Shown here one piece after another: positions 13,205 through 24,568 of a DNA stretch of 64,000 bases (the stretch's first letter is position 1; the number at the start of each line of letters is the position of its first letter). Source of the stretch: Ilyonectria destructans (lineage: Eukaryota > Ascomycota > Sordariomycetes > Hypocreales > Nectriaceae); assembly GCA_020740775.1 (NCBI GenBank), contig JAHEWK010000002.1, positions 3,224,001 through 3,288,000 of the forward strand, given 5' to 3'. The position numbers and the translations under genes were made by a program. The notes below the pieces were generated by a model, which was given only the letters and a program-made list of their open reading frames with translations, did no database searches and was not told the DNA's origin.

Positions 13205-13808
13205 TAACGCCCACTGAGGATATTAGGGGCAATATCTCTACACTTCATCTAATAAAGAGGGTCAGCTGGATACTTCAGGCGCCAGAAGACTTCGGGCTGG
13301 ATGAGATAGATGCCTCTAGAGCTACTATTACTCTTGTCTGAGTTGGCTTGGCATTCAACCTGTTCTCAAGAAGATCGTTCTGGTAATTCAATATCATTGA
13401 ACTCCGACGGCGCGGCCCGAACCGCTCTCTATCTAGCTCCCTACCCCTATCCCGTCAGCATGTCAGCGCCACTAGACAAAATTTGTCTTGCCCGTTTACC
13501 CAACATAAAACCAATCAGATCAACCTACCCTATACCTCCGGTCCAGAGTAGACACGACCGTCAGATCATGGAGGTTCCAACATGATCTGGGGTGATCTGT
13601 CCTCATTGGTTGGTTATTTACGGTTCTGGCGGCCTTGACCACCTGGGCTATGAGCCACGTTGGCGTGGCTGGCTGGGGCAGTGCATATCCCAGTCTGCCT
13701 TGTCCACCTTGTTTGGCTCGTCTGCTTTTTGTCCTTGCAGCCCAACACAAAATCCTTAACTCTGAGCAAGCCTCGCTTCAGCATCCGCGGACAACTTCCA
13801 TTTCGACC
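13205..13808 (+). promoter_or_regulatory. 5' flank of the HeLo-NACHT NLR gene
   Basis: Composition returns to normal here. The part 13424-13790 is the less mutated partner of the copy at 1576-1908, and it stops 18 bp before the NLR start codon. The reading frame running into the NLR gene is open from 13635, but it begins with TTG and the protein family starts at the ATG at 13809. The duplicated part is therefore treated as promoter/5'UTR. No TATA box was convincingly placed. Confidence 0.55.
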
Positions 13809-16642
13809 ATGGAGGCTGCTGGCCTAGTGATAGGCGTTGTTGCCCTGGCGGGGACATTCAAGGACTGCGTAGACCTGTTCTCGTATTTCTTGTCCTATCG
13901 AACACTCGGCCGCGATTACGAGATCCTGGAAGCGAAGCTCGATGTTGAAAAGACGTTACTTTTACAATGGGCTCGCCGTGTTCGGCTCCTTCACCCTGAT
14001 CATGACTTGCGATTAGAAGACGCTACAACACAGAACGCTGTCTCGAGAGTTCTGGTTAGCATCTGCCGACTTTTGGGCGAAAGCTCGGCGCTTCAAGAAC
14101 GATATGGATTGAAGCCAGTGCAGCCAGCGACTGGCTCCGCCGACGTACGAGCGACAACAGTGAGCAGGGGACCTATGGAGAGATTCATCAAGGACTTCAA
14201 AGCCCTCCAAGTCCGAATGGAAGATAAGCAGTTGGGTGTTGCTAAGACTGCAAAGATCCGCTGGGCCATCAACGATAAGGACAAGTTTGAGAAACTGGTG
14301 CAAGAACTATCCCATTTTGTCTCTAAACTCAACGACTCATTCCCGACACCAACCAGGTATGGGAGCAAACTGCTGCGAAGACCATGCTGGAGGAGGCTTT
14401 GTCTGAACTCAAGGATTTCAGAACTGTTAGCATCATCCGTTCCGCAACTATCAATGCTCCTGAGCACGTCGCTAAGCCTGCTGAAGCGCGGTTCGAGGAG
14501 GTGCTTCGACCTAAACTTCTCGAGCGGATTTGGTTCCGTACCATGGACGATCGCCTAGAAGCCGTCGCACCGGCACATCGCGGAACATTCTCTTGGGCCT
14601 TGCACCCCCCTTCAGACTTGTCACCATGGTTGACTTCGGGATCCGGGATATTCTGGCTCTCTGGGAAGGCTGGCAGTGGCAAGTCTACTCTGATGAAGTA
14701 CCTTTATGGCTACAAAGACACAAGATCGCAGCTTTCCAACTGGGCGGGCGCTTCTCTGTTGATCCTGGGATCATTTTTTTCCTGGAATATCGGGGCTTCC
14801 GAACAGAAATCTCACACTGGGCTGTCCAGAGCTATTTTGTATCAGGTGTTGGCTCATAACCTACCTCTGATCTCGACTCTTCTGCCTCGAATGTGGCAAG
14901 AAGCACGTAGCTACGAAGCGCATCTCGACGACTTGTCTGGATTAGATCCGCCTTCCCCAGGAGAACTGGCAACTGCCTTTCAGAGGCTTCTCAATGCAGA
15001 AGTTCGACAGCGCTTCTGCTTCTTTATCGATGGTCTCGACGAATATGAGGGCAACCCGTTGGACGGTATTGCCTTTGTTCAGAACCTGTGCCTGAATCCC
15101 AACATCAAGATGTTGTTGTCCAGCAGACCCATCCCCTTGTGCGTAGACGCATTTTCATCCCTACCGACACTTCGACTTCAGGATCTTACTCGGACAGACA
15201 TTGAAAACTACGTACACGACACTCTCGGCTCACACAAATACCTAGCCACGCTCAAGGCTTCAAACCCAGCTAGTGCAGAAATGGTCCTCCAACAACTCAT
15301 CGACAAGTCAGCCGGAGTCTTTCTCTGGGTGCTACTGGCATGCCGAAGTGTAATAAGTGGTTTTGCAGCATACGACACAATCGCCGAGCTGATTCGGCGA
15401 GTGGATGAATTGCCACCTGAACTCGAAGGCATGTTCCGTCACATGCTGAGAATGGTCGAGTCTCGTTATTTTAAGCATACCGCGAAGATGCTCAGGATTT
15501 GCTACCAAAGACAGGTTACCAACAGAGCACTGAAAGGTCACTGGAACGGGACCCCGGATATACGCGCTCTTCCCTGGCATATACTCGATGGAGTTGCAAT
15601 GGATTTTGAAAACGCGCCGCCGTTTGATCCCTCTCCATTGGATCAAGAATGTGCTATCTGGGAACGTGTGGAAGGGCGACTTCGTAGTCGCTGCGGCGGG
15701 CTATTGGAAGTCAGACGCGTATCAAAACCAATCGAAGATCGTGCGAGCATAAAAGATCTGACAATGGACTCTACGGTCGAGTTTATGCATCGAACCGTCT
15801 TCGAGTTTCTGGACAACCCAGAGATCTGGAATCTCGACTATCTCCGCATCCATGACGAAAGGTTCAATGCAAATGCAGCATTGTTGAAACGGGATTCTAG
15901 TTGGCCCGACTCCATGGCTGATGCGCTTCTCTGTGCTCGGCTTGCTGACGAGGAAAACCCACATCTCAGCTTCTCGCTGTTAGAGCGGATGGCAATAGTT
16001 ATCCATGATGAGGAATTGAGAGCCTTACTGCGCGAAGATTCGATGAGGCCGTCTGAGTTGATTGGCCAATATGGTTTAGACAGTTTCCTACTCGCCTTAG
16101 GCGTGGAAGCAAATATGGTCAAATACGTGTCTCATCACCTACCGCGGCATGAGTCTCGACCACTGGGATACCCCCTGTTGTACCACGCTCTTGGAAAGGT
16201 GCTGTTATGTGGCTCCTCGCCCTCCCCATCAGATACCGAATATATGATCCACCGTCTTCTCTCGGATGGCTATCAGCCAAACGAGGAGTTTAGCAAGGAG
16301 GATGGGGTCACGACCACACCGTGGATGCATTGGGTATCGCGGCTAGTCAAGATGTCTCGTGGCGATTTCTTCAAAAATCTAGCCATCACTGAAGAACTCA
16401 TCGAAATGGGGGCAAGCTCCGACGAAGATCAGTCAGTGGAAATCTTTCTCATGGGGCTCATAGAGTCGACCCATGGCAAGACTTCTGAGCGTGGGAAGGG
16501 GGAGCGTGGCGAAGCCCTCCGGGTTTTGAATCTCCTCGGCAGGAAAAGACAACATCGAGCCACAGAAAGGCCGCAAAGTATGGTCCGGAGGTTCCTTCCG
16601 GGGTTTCCTGCGCTCCTGAGAAGAATGCCGTCGCTCCGATGA
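13809..16642 (+). CDS. HeLo-like/NACHT NLR (STAND) protein
   Basis: Fungal NLR-type STAND ATPase of the kind used in non-self recognition and heterokaryon incompatibility. The start ATG (ACCATGG context) gives MEAAGLVIGVVALAG, the classic HeLo/prion-inhibition N-terminus (about residues 1-185). The NACHT domain follows, with Walker A GKAGSGKST near residue 262, Walker B FFIDGLDEYEG and the sensor-like LLSSRP. The roughly 450 C-terminal residues have no ankyrin, WD40 or TPR repeats I can see. The two frames join if a 65-bp GTATGG..TTTCAG intron (14357-14421) is removed: exons 13809-14356 and 14422-16642 give 922 codons. The alternative is a 1-nt frameshift near 14344, because the would-be intron also encodes a HeLo-like stretch. 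The 5' flank is duplicated and RIP-mutated in the neighbouring AT block. Confidence 0.85.
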
Positions 16643-17380
16643 AGCAGGATAGGGCTGCGAAGCGTCGACGAAGTCTTAACCAGCGAGGAAGTCACATGGA
16701 TGATATCCACGTGTCGTGGCAGGAACGAGCTCCGGCAAGAGAAAAAACGCAAGCACCCGGGCCATCGGATCGACGCCGATACTGTGCTCCACTTCGGCCC
16801 GCCAGAGGGGATCCTGCTGGCGTCGGAGACGGCTAAAGACTTCTGTGTCGTCGGCATGCCGGCCGGTACGGTCTTGCTGACGCCCATGAGTATCAAAATA
16901 GAGTGCCAGAAAAAGCGGCCGTGGCATCATCACGACGTCTCCCGCAGGGGGCTGCCATGTGCACCGGCGTTTGCGTGTACAGACTCCAAGGTGCAGGCAA
17001 AAACGTTAGATCGCGCGGCGCTGCGGGGGACGAGAACGACCAATATCGACGGTCAGGCAGTCAGGGAATCAGTTAAATGCCCGAATAGCTCGGAGGACAT
17101 TGCTTCGACCACGCGATTGTGGCCGGGCCTAGCTCGGCGGGACGTCTAGCTCTAATCAGCATCAACGAGCGGCCGCGCCTTTTTTTCCCCTCATCGCTTG
17201 TCGCTTGGATTAATCTCCGTGTAGCAACATCTGATTTTTCACCCCCACCCTTTTCATCAATCTCTTCCTTACTCCGTGATCTCTGCATCATCCATCTCAT
17301 CGCACCTGCAAGCACTTGATCTTGACGACAATCCAGATTCAACTCTCGACAGAAATCTCGACCCGTCGCAACTGTCCACC
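16643..17380. other. Intergenic stretch upstream of the symporter
   Basis: No gene is recognised. An ATG-started forward frame of 149 codons (16700-17149) has no familiar motif and overlaps equally open frames on the other strand, so it is not called. From about 17170 the sequence turns C/T-rich, then CAAC/CATC-rich, typical of a fungal promoter and 5' leader just before the ATG at 17381 (context CCACCATGG). Confidence 0.5.
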
Positions 17381-19688
17381 ATGGGCCAGCCATCGTTTGC
17401 GGCGTCCAACGCCATCATCTACCTCACTTATGGCGCTTTTCTGTGCGTCATGCGTTCGCAGACCCCGCCGCGTTGACAGTGGGCTAACGATGGCGATGCA
17501 GGCTGCTCGGAACAGGCGTCGCCTGGAAAATGCGGAACCAGAGCAAGGAGGATTTCCTCGCTGGCAATGGAACCCAGACGGGTCAGAACTCTTCTCCCGT
17601 CGACTAGCCCATGGTGATTGAGCAGATGGGATTGGTCTGCTTCACATCATGGGCGGCGTCGACATCAATCCATCCCCCGCCCTGCGCACCTGTGGCTAAC
17701 TGCATCTACAGCCTTCCCGCTGGCCTTGAACTTCATCGCGTCTGGTGAGTAGAGCATCTTGCTCCCGTGACCCAGCGTCCCGGAGCGGTAGCATCATCTT
17801 TCGCAGCAGCGCAGCAATGAACGAGTGGCCATGAGGGCACCAATCAACCAACTTCCCGTCGAGTATGACGCGAGCAACGGCGGAACTGAACGAGCAGGTT
17901 CGTACCTAAACCATCCTATCTTCTCCCCCTCCTCGAGATGCTCTCAACTCTCTGATGCTACTGACCAACCAGCTTCGCGCTGGAGCAGAACCAACTCCGC
18001 TCAGAGATGCATCTCGGGAGGGGGAGGGGATGCGGCTCACTACGGGCGCGGAGTCGACGTGGTCATGGCATCCAACCTCAGAAGTTCTCTTGAACGGCTC
18101 TGAGGAGATGTCACCGGCGCGGCGACGAAGCTGAGATTGTACCGTAATACTCGATCAAGTTAATGCTTGCGTGGGAAAAGTGTTGCCGCTCTAGAACCCC
18201 TTGATTCTCTCCCCCTTCCGCGAGATGGAATACTGACTCGTGTAGCTCTCGGATCCGGCATCCTCTTTGCTTACCCGCAGCTCGCCACCATCTCGGGTGT
18301 CCAAGGCATGGTCGTGTATGCGCTCGCGTCGGCGCTGCCCATTCTCATCTTCGGCTTCCTTGGTCCCATCATCCGCAGCCGATGCCCCGAAGGCTTCGTC
18401 CTCACCGAGTGGACCAGACAGCGCTACGGCACCCTGACCATGCTGTATCTCAGCTTCATGACCCTCGTGACCCTGTTTCTGTACATGGTCGCTGAGCTGT
18501 CGGCCATCGGCCAGGTTGTCACTGCCCTGACCGGCCTCGACGGACTTCCTGTTGTTATTGTTCAGTGTGTCATCACAACCATCTACACTTGTAGGTTTCT
18601 CCCCTCTCCGATGTATCGGGATATCTACTAACCACCACGCAGCTATGGGTGGCTTCAAGATCTCCTTTTTCACGGATGTCATCCAGGGAGGCATGGTTAT
18701 TGGCCTTGTCCTCATCGCCACCATCACCATTGGCGTCAAGACGGAGATCAAGAGGGAGTTGGTCGAAGGCTCGGATCTCACCAAGGCGAACTTGCTTGGA
18801 TGGCAGCTCCTGTACATCCTGCCCGTCGCAATCTTGACCAACGATTTCTTCCTGTCCAACTTCTGGCTGCGCACTTTCTCGTCCAAGACAGACAAGGATC
18901 TTCGACTGGGCACCGCCATGGCCACCGTGGTTATCCTGTGCATCCTCACTCTGGTCGGCGCCACTGGCCTCATCGCTGTCTGGTCTGGCGCTCTCGCTGA
19001 GGATGATGTCGCCGCGTCCGGCTCTATCGCCTTCTTCATCCTCCTCGAAACACTCCCCACCTGGGTCATCGGCATCGTCCTGGTCATGGTCGTGACTCTC
19101 AGCACTGCCGCCTTTGACAGTCTGCAGTCCGCCATGGTGTCGTCTGCGTCCAACGATCTGTTCCGCAACCGCATCAACATCTGGTTCATCCGCGGCCTGG
19201 TCGTGTTGGTCATCATCCCCACTGTCGTCCTCGCCCTGAAGGCGCCCTCCATCCTCCAGATCTACCTGATCACGGATTTGGTCTCTGCCGCCACCATCCC
19301 CGTTCTTGTCATCGGTCTTATCGAGAAGTTCTACTGGTGGCGCGGCTTCGAGGTCGTCGTCGGCGGTCTCGGTGGTCTGATGACTGTCTTCATCTTCGGT
19401 ACCATCTACTACGGCAATGCCAAGCAGGGTGCCCAGCTCCTCCTTATCGAGCAGGGTCTCTACGGCAATGACTGGAGTGCCTTTGGTGCCTTTGTCGCTG
19501 CTCCTGTTGGTGGCCTCCTCTGGGGCTGCGGTGCTCTGGTTCTGCGTCTCTCCGTTCAGTGGGTGTTGGCCAAGGCCCGAGGTCACCGTTTCACTGCCCT
19601 TGACCGCCCTATTGAGCGCACTCCTAGCAGAGACACGGATGTTCCCACCGAGAACTTCATTTCTACTACCCCTGGCAAGTTCTTCTAG
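17381..19688 (+). CDS. Solute:sodium symporter family permease (urea-transporter type)
   Basis: Plasma-membrane permease of the SSS/SLC5-like family, closest by motif to fungal DUR3-type urea transporters. Five exons (17381-17442, 17502-17581, 17712-17744, 18246-18590, 18643-19688) give 521 residues with all phases matching. The spliced protein has the conserved block ALGSGILFAYPQ, followed by GFVLTEWTRQRYG, and many hydrophobic spans through exons 4 and 5. DUR3 proteins usually run about 650-700 residues, so this is a shorter member and urea as substrate is inference. Intron 3 (17745-18245, 501 bp) is unusually long for a fungus. Intron 4 has a textbook CTAAC branch site. A long minus-strand frame (18191-19787) is only a shadow of GC-rich coding sequence. 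Confidence 0.9.
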
Positions 19689-20049
19689 GCCAGTCCTAGC
19701 CAAGTAGTGCCCTACCTGGATGTTTCTTCCAACAACTTGGTCGTTTTGGTCCACCAAATCGAAGGATATGGAGAGGTTTTTGGACACCTAATCACACCAA
19801 TGACTCAAATTGGGTTCTTCTTCTTCCGCAGAGGCTTGGCTTTTTGCCAAAGGCAAATACTCAGATTGATTTGGAGAGAAGTACTAATTTGTACTGATTT
19901 CCGTTCGCTGGCCTCCATGCTATTCTATAGTACAGATATAATCGTCGTACAATATACACTCTCGTTTTACATTGTTCTTCCACCAAGCGCGTGACTGTCG
20001 TAGTACAGGTGTAGCCTTGATTTTACTTCCGCCTCAGACCAGGCATAAC
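19689..20049. other. Convergent 3' region
   Basis: This spacer of about 360 bp lies between the symporter and the minus-strand MBA1/mL45-type gene, whose stop is at 20050-20052. It holds only 3'UTR-like AT-richer sequence. The forward 95-codon frame at 19707-19994 starts with GTG-like context and has no recognisable motif. Confidence 0.5.
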
Positions 20050-21147
20050 TCACTGCTTCTTCTCTGCGGGGCCCTCCCATCCGGCACGCTTGGCCTGCTC
20101 CCGGCGGATCCAGTCCTGCTCCTGGTTGTAGGACTCCATCGTCGTCACGGGCACAGTGCCCCATATCCGCCAGGGTCCAGACTGGTACGTGGTCTCGCTA
20201 ACCTGTCGGGACAGAACCACGTGCTCCACCTTTTGCTGCACCTTGGTGCTGCCGGGGATCAGCAAGCCGTTGGAGGCGTTGTGGCGGGAGGCCTTTTGAG
20301 TAGAGCAAATGGCCACGACGGCCTGCTCAGTGAACATGTCCTTGTCGTGGGGGTTCACGTTGTGGACTTGGTGGGCCACCACGCGAGGGTAGAAGAGTCC
20401 TTTGTTGAAACTGACAAGCTCAAAGACGGTTCGCTCGTTGGCCTTGCGGCGGTCGATGGCGGCGGTCAGCTTCTTAGCGAAGTTTCCGAGGCACATGCTG
20501 TTGATGGTGGCCTTGTCGCCCGCGGCAAAGGCCGTGAGCATCTCGGTGTACATCACCTTTGCGGTGGGGGCGATCTTGCCGCGGGCGGCCTTCCACTTGG
20601 GTCGGGTCGTCCAGTTGGGCATGGACGTGAGCTTGAAGTTGAGCAGGGAGATGGTCTCGATTCCCCACTGGAATATGCGGTACCACTGGTAGCGGAGGAA
20701 GTCGGGGGGGTTGCGAGGGTATCGGGAGACGGGGAGAGGCACGAAGGTACCTAAACAAGACAATGCGTTAGTTGACTCCTCTCCATACCGATAAAACCAT
20801 GGGCTCCTCGCCAACTACATCGACGGGGAGAATTGGCACCACTTACCAGGGAACAGAGGTCCGCCTCCGGACTTGAAGTACTCGTCGTTGGCCCTCTTCT
20901 GGATCTGCGACATGGTCTCCATATCCGTCTTCTTGGCTCCTTCACGGGCCGTCTTCTCCATCTCACGAACCATGCGCTCCTTTGAAGGCATAGAGGCAGA
21001 GCGAGTGAATTGGAGGCCCGCGGTTCCAAGAACACCCTTGCGGAGGGTCAAGGCCGAGAGAGCGCCGGGGCGCAAGAGGCGGGCTGTGGCGGGGCCCATT
21101 GCGGTGGAGGAGGGCATTGCGACTGGTGGGCGGCGAAGAATTGACAA
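20050..21147 (-). CDS. Mitochondrial MBA1/mL45-type (Tim44-like) ribosome-associated protein
   Basis: Predicted mitochondrial inner-membrane or large-subunit-associated protein of the Tim44-like MBA1/MRPL45 family, which tethers mitoribosomes to the membrane for protein insertion. Exon 1 (20847-21147) and exon 2 (20050-20750) are joined by a GTAAG..TTTAG intron, giving 333 residues. The N-terminus is Arg/Ala/Ser/Leu-rich without acidic residues, as in a matrix targeting presequence. The C-terminal half has the family signature around GPWRIWGTV. The start may be the ATG at 21147 or the in-frame ATG at 21117; both keep the presequence. It is divergently transcribed from CIA30, another mitochondrial gene, from a shared 490-bp spacer. 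Confidence 0.85.
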
Positions 21148-21637
21148 TCGTTCCTATAATACCGTGTGAGGAAGTTCAGGACCCGGCGTTACCGGCGGCG
21201 CAGGGTCATTATCGAGCTCGCAGCTGGATCTTGGGTCGTGGTGGCATGGCTGCGGGAAGAATTTCTTGGATGTGGTTCGATGCGCGGATCAAGTATGTTC
21301 CGGCCGTTCGCGCACCAGGTCCCATGTGGGAATCAGCCTGCTTTGGTGCGATGGTGGGGTGTGAGCGGCTTGAGTTCCGCACAGGCTGGCACGTGCGAAT
21401 TGTCAACTTCTTGGAAATCATTGCGGTCGCGGTCCATCATTGACATCACGATATACCCGAAGTTCAACTTGCCTTTGGTATCGACAAAAGCACCAGCGCA
21501 AAGCTCGATCGGCCGCGTTATCCTCCATAGCTCATGTTCTTCGAATCACGGTGAGCCAATTGGGCTCTGCGACAAGCTTGTGCCCGTCTTCACACCTCCC
21601 ACCTCACATCCTCGGTCTTTGCACCACCTTGCCCACC
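21148..21637. promoter_or_regulatory. Shared divergent promoter of two mitochondrial genes
   Basis: This spacer separates the start codons of the MBA1/mL45-type gene (minus) and CIA30 (plus). Several forward frames cross it, but none has coding character. Its position makes it the likely common promoter for two genes acting in the mitochondrion. A pyrimidine-rich stretch (CACCTCCCACC..) precedes the CIA30 ATG. Co-regulation is inference. Confidence 0.55.
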
Positions 21638-22493
21638 ATGAGGGCCACACAATTCCTCCTCTCCAAGGGCCTCTTCGGTCGGAGCATGGATGAGCTGAGG
21701 CGAAAAACACATATTGGTATGGGCTGCTTTGGTTGTGCGTCTCGTGGTCTTGTGCCTAACCATCGTAGCCATGTCTTTCGAAGCCATCAAAGGCGCCATT
21801 ACCCCTCGGCCTCTGTACGACTTCAACAACGCCAGTGCAGTCCGAGACTGCATCGTCATGTCCGATAGATCCATCGGCGGCTACTCCGAGAGCAATTTCG
21901 AATACAAAACCTCAGACGAATCGAATACCTCCACACCCGCTACCTCGCCCTCCCACGAATCCTCCAGTGCTCCTCCATCCTTCGCCCGCTTCCACGGGAG
22001 CATCTCAACCCGCCTCCCCACCGACCGCCCGAACGTCGAGCGAACCGGCTTCGCCGGCTTCCGCACGCCGGACCAGCGCCCAACCCTCTTCGGCCGCTCC
22101 ATGTGGGACATCGATCCGTTCATCTACCTAGCCATGCGCGTCAAGTCGGACGGCCGTGCCTACTTCATCAACCTCCAGACCGAAAGCGTCGAGCCCTCAG
22201 ATCTGCACCAGCACCGGCTGTTCCCGAAGCGGCCAGGGCAGTGGGAGACCATCCTGATCAAATGGAACGACTTCGTGCGCACAAACCACGGCTTTGTCGT
22301 CGAGCCGCAGACCGAGATACTGCGGCAAAAGGTCCTGAGCGTAGGCGTTGGCTTGACTGACCGCACTGAAGGGCCGTTTGAGTTGTGTATCGAGAGAGTG
22401 TGGGCAACGAATGACCCGGCTGAAGTGGAGGCTACGGATCTTTCAGACGAAAGCGAGTTAAGGAACCGCAAAGGCGAGAAAGTACGATGGTAG
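21638..22493 (+). CDS. CIA30 family complex I intermediate-associated protein
   Basis: Homologue of Neurospora CIA30/human NDUFAF1, an assembly chaperone of the membrane arm of mitochondrial complex I. Exon 1 (21638-21716) and exon 2 (21769-22493) flank a 52-bp intron with a CCTAACC branch site and give 267 residues, a normal length for fungal members. The CIA30 domain fills most of the protein. Recognisable landmarks are RPLYDFN near the start, then GFAGFRTP, SDGRAYFINLQTE and the GPFELCIERVW strand near the end. The start ATG sits in CCACCATGA. The segment after SESNFEY is Ser/Thr/Pro-rich and looks like a species-specific loop. Confidence 0.92.
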
Positions 22494-23372
22494 AAGGCTT
22501 TGGAAACCAGACATAGGCTGCCGTATTCAAGGTGTTGGGAAATGATACGAACGTGGTCATGAATATGTGCCTGTGGAAGTTGTCGCTCTTGGTGAAGAGG
22601 ATAAATAGGATTTGCTGATCTATCATCCATACCACAATTGTCAAGATTAGAAAGATAAACAAAGAGTGAATCCTGAGCCGGCTTCGCTACTTCTAGTGGT
22701 TTGAATAGACGCATCCGGTCTCCCTGTCACCCTTCCCCGTCCGCTCCATCTCTTGGTTCTCCCGTCTCCCCCGTCTCCTTCACCCTGATGTCTGCCCAGG
22801 TGTCCAGCCTGAAAGTTCAGTCGCCCAGAGGCTCCACCATGAACTCCAGCAAGACTCGAGTTCCCAAGTTTCCCATTCATTCATGGCTTCAGATCAGAGC
22901 GGTCTTGACTGCTGCGTCTTCATCCAAGTACGAGAATCGCTGACAAACGGCCGAGAAAGGTCAAAACAATGGCCAGGATAGAAATCCCAACGGCTACCTG
23001 AGATCCCAGAATGCAATCATCGTATATGAGAAACACGACACTTGCTAGAAGGATGAAGGCGAAGATCTTGGCTGTGAATGCGTGGATCGTTCGGTTGCGT
23101 TGAAGGCCTCGGGGGGCTAAGGCATTTCCCCCGCTAGAAGTTGTATTAGAAAAAAAGACAGATAATATAAAAAAAGAATATATTATACAATTGGGCAAGA
23201 TATAGTAGGGAAAGACCAGTGGGGGGAATGACAACCTTCATATACTTAACAAAGGCTTGCGAGGACAGTATCATAATCCCATCGCATTGTCGACAGCATA
23301 TTGTGTGGGGCCGTTGCATCCTGCATGATATGGCCGAATGAAAGAATGAAGAAAAGGTGATCGACCGTTATT
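22494..23372. other. Intergenic, with a possible membrane-protein tail on the minus strand
   Basis: After the CIA30 3' end, no complete gene is seen. On the minus strand 22920-23234 is open and encodes two hydrophobic stretches (around FAFILLASVVFLIY and VAVGISILAIVLTFLG). It has no proper start and the upstream DNA is AT-rich and broken. It may be the 3' end of a decayed membrane-protein gene, possibly the same one as 23373-24415. Nothing else is supported. Confidence 0.35.
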
Positions 23373-24415
23373 CTAGGCAACCGCAACGCTCGCGAAGATG
23401 AGGGCGTTGAGTTCAACCACTCCAAAGGCAACCATGCTCCCTGCGCCAAGACCAACAAAGAACAGGCAGAAATGCAGCATCTGCCATTCAGGTGAACTAA
23501 AGGTCAGCCAGCTTGTCACAAGGTTAGCGCCTTGTCCCATTGCTCTAGACCACCAAACTTACTTGAGTCGGTTGCACGTGCCCTGTTTGTCTATTCACAA
23601 TAAAGATATAAATTTATAGAAAAATTTGCTTTTCCTTATACCACTCTAGACGTTGTTCTTTACTTGGCAGGCAATAAACGAGCCGATAGCCCAGTGAAAT
23701 TGCATTTCAGCCTGATAAGTTTGCAGTCTTGCAGGCAGTCGTCAGTATCCTGGTCGGAAATGTGTTGCACCCCTTCTTGGATAACCAGGAATATCACCAA
23801 AGGAACTTGCGTAATCTAAAAGAGCCTCAATTCGAGCTATAAGACAACTGTCTAACAAATCTACATCCATAATCATCCTGAAGCCAAACCCCGGACGAAC
23901 CTGTCGGGAGAGAAGTATGTCCACTTCACGTCGTGGTTATATGTGTGTGACCTGACTCATTTGTTCGTCAGCCTCCCGAAGACAGCACCTAAGTCATCTG
24001 CTACAGCCCCTGCCGAGTCGTATCCAAAGCTCCAGCATCGCATGATAATGTGACGAGCAACATTGTTGTCCGCTATGACGGGCATCGTGCCGCTCTCAAC
24101 AATATTCCAAATGTCACCGACAGAGTGAATGTGACCAGGACTGCGATACCTGAAACACCAGTCGATAATATGGATCTTCCCACCATCATTTGTGTAAGGC
24201 TATCGGCGAAGCCACTAGGAAGGAACAAAGCTAGACCACGTACGCCAAGTACACCGAGAATAACGAGGAGACAAGGAATGTCGCAGGACAAGAAGGTAAA
24301 TGGCAGAATTGGCACGAGAAGGACTTGCCATGCTCCAGTTCCAGCTGCAAAGAGCAGGTATGCAACCAAGGTTAACCGTTGGTGGCCATATCTGATCGAC
24401 ACGTTACCGTACTAG
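23373..24415 (-). pseudogene. Decayed membrane-transporter gene, possibly nucleoside-transporter (ENT) type
   Basis: Hydrophobic minus-strand coding traces survive in several pieces. One is at 24073-24415, after a good acceptor (GCTAAC..CTAG). A second at about 23945-24060 includes DDLGAVFGRLTN, like the D-x2-GR motif of equilibrative nucleoside transporters. A third at 23373-23505 includes FFVGLGAGSMVAFG, like the last ENT helices. Between them the frame is broken by stops, no first exon is found, and the 5' end would collide with the 3' end of the amidase gene. The order and motifs suggest an ENT-like gene, but the family call is tentative. A shuffled or very divergent multi-exon gene is the alternative. 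Confidence 0.3.
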
Positions 24416-24568
24416 TACACGTTAGCTCGGTTGACCACTATCAATACAAGAATGCATCATAGCTGATGGAATGCAAGTACGACGCCAAAGAACCAGAAAC
24501 TCGCGGCCCGCCACCCGATGGTCCGACGGTGGGACGTACAGCAAGACAAGCATCTCCATTTGCGCCTA

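Noticed and set aside
13635..13808. Upstream extension of the NLR frame
   Set aside because: It starts with TTG, lies in the duplicated 5' flank, and the HeLo domain begins at the ATG at 13809.
16700..17149. 149-codon ATG-started forward frame upstream of the symporter
   Set aside because: No motif, overlapping frames on both strands, and promoter-like sequence right after it.
18191..19787. Long minus-strand frames (353 and 404 codons) opposite the symporter
   Set aside because: They are antisense to well-supported exons, rich in Asp, Arg and Gly, and have no family motif. They are shadows of GC-biased codon use.
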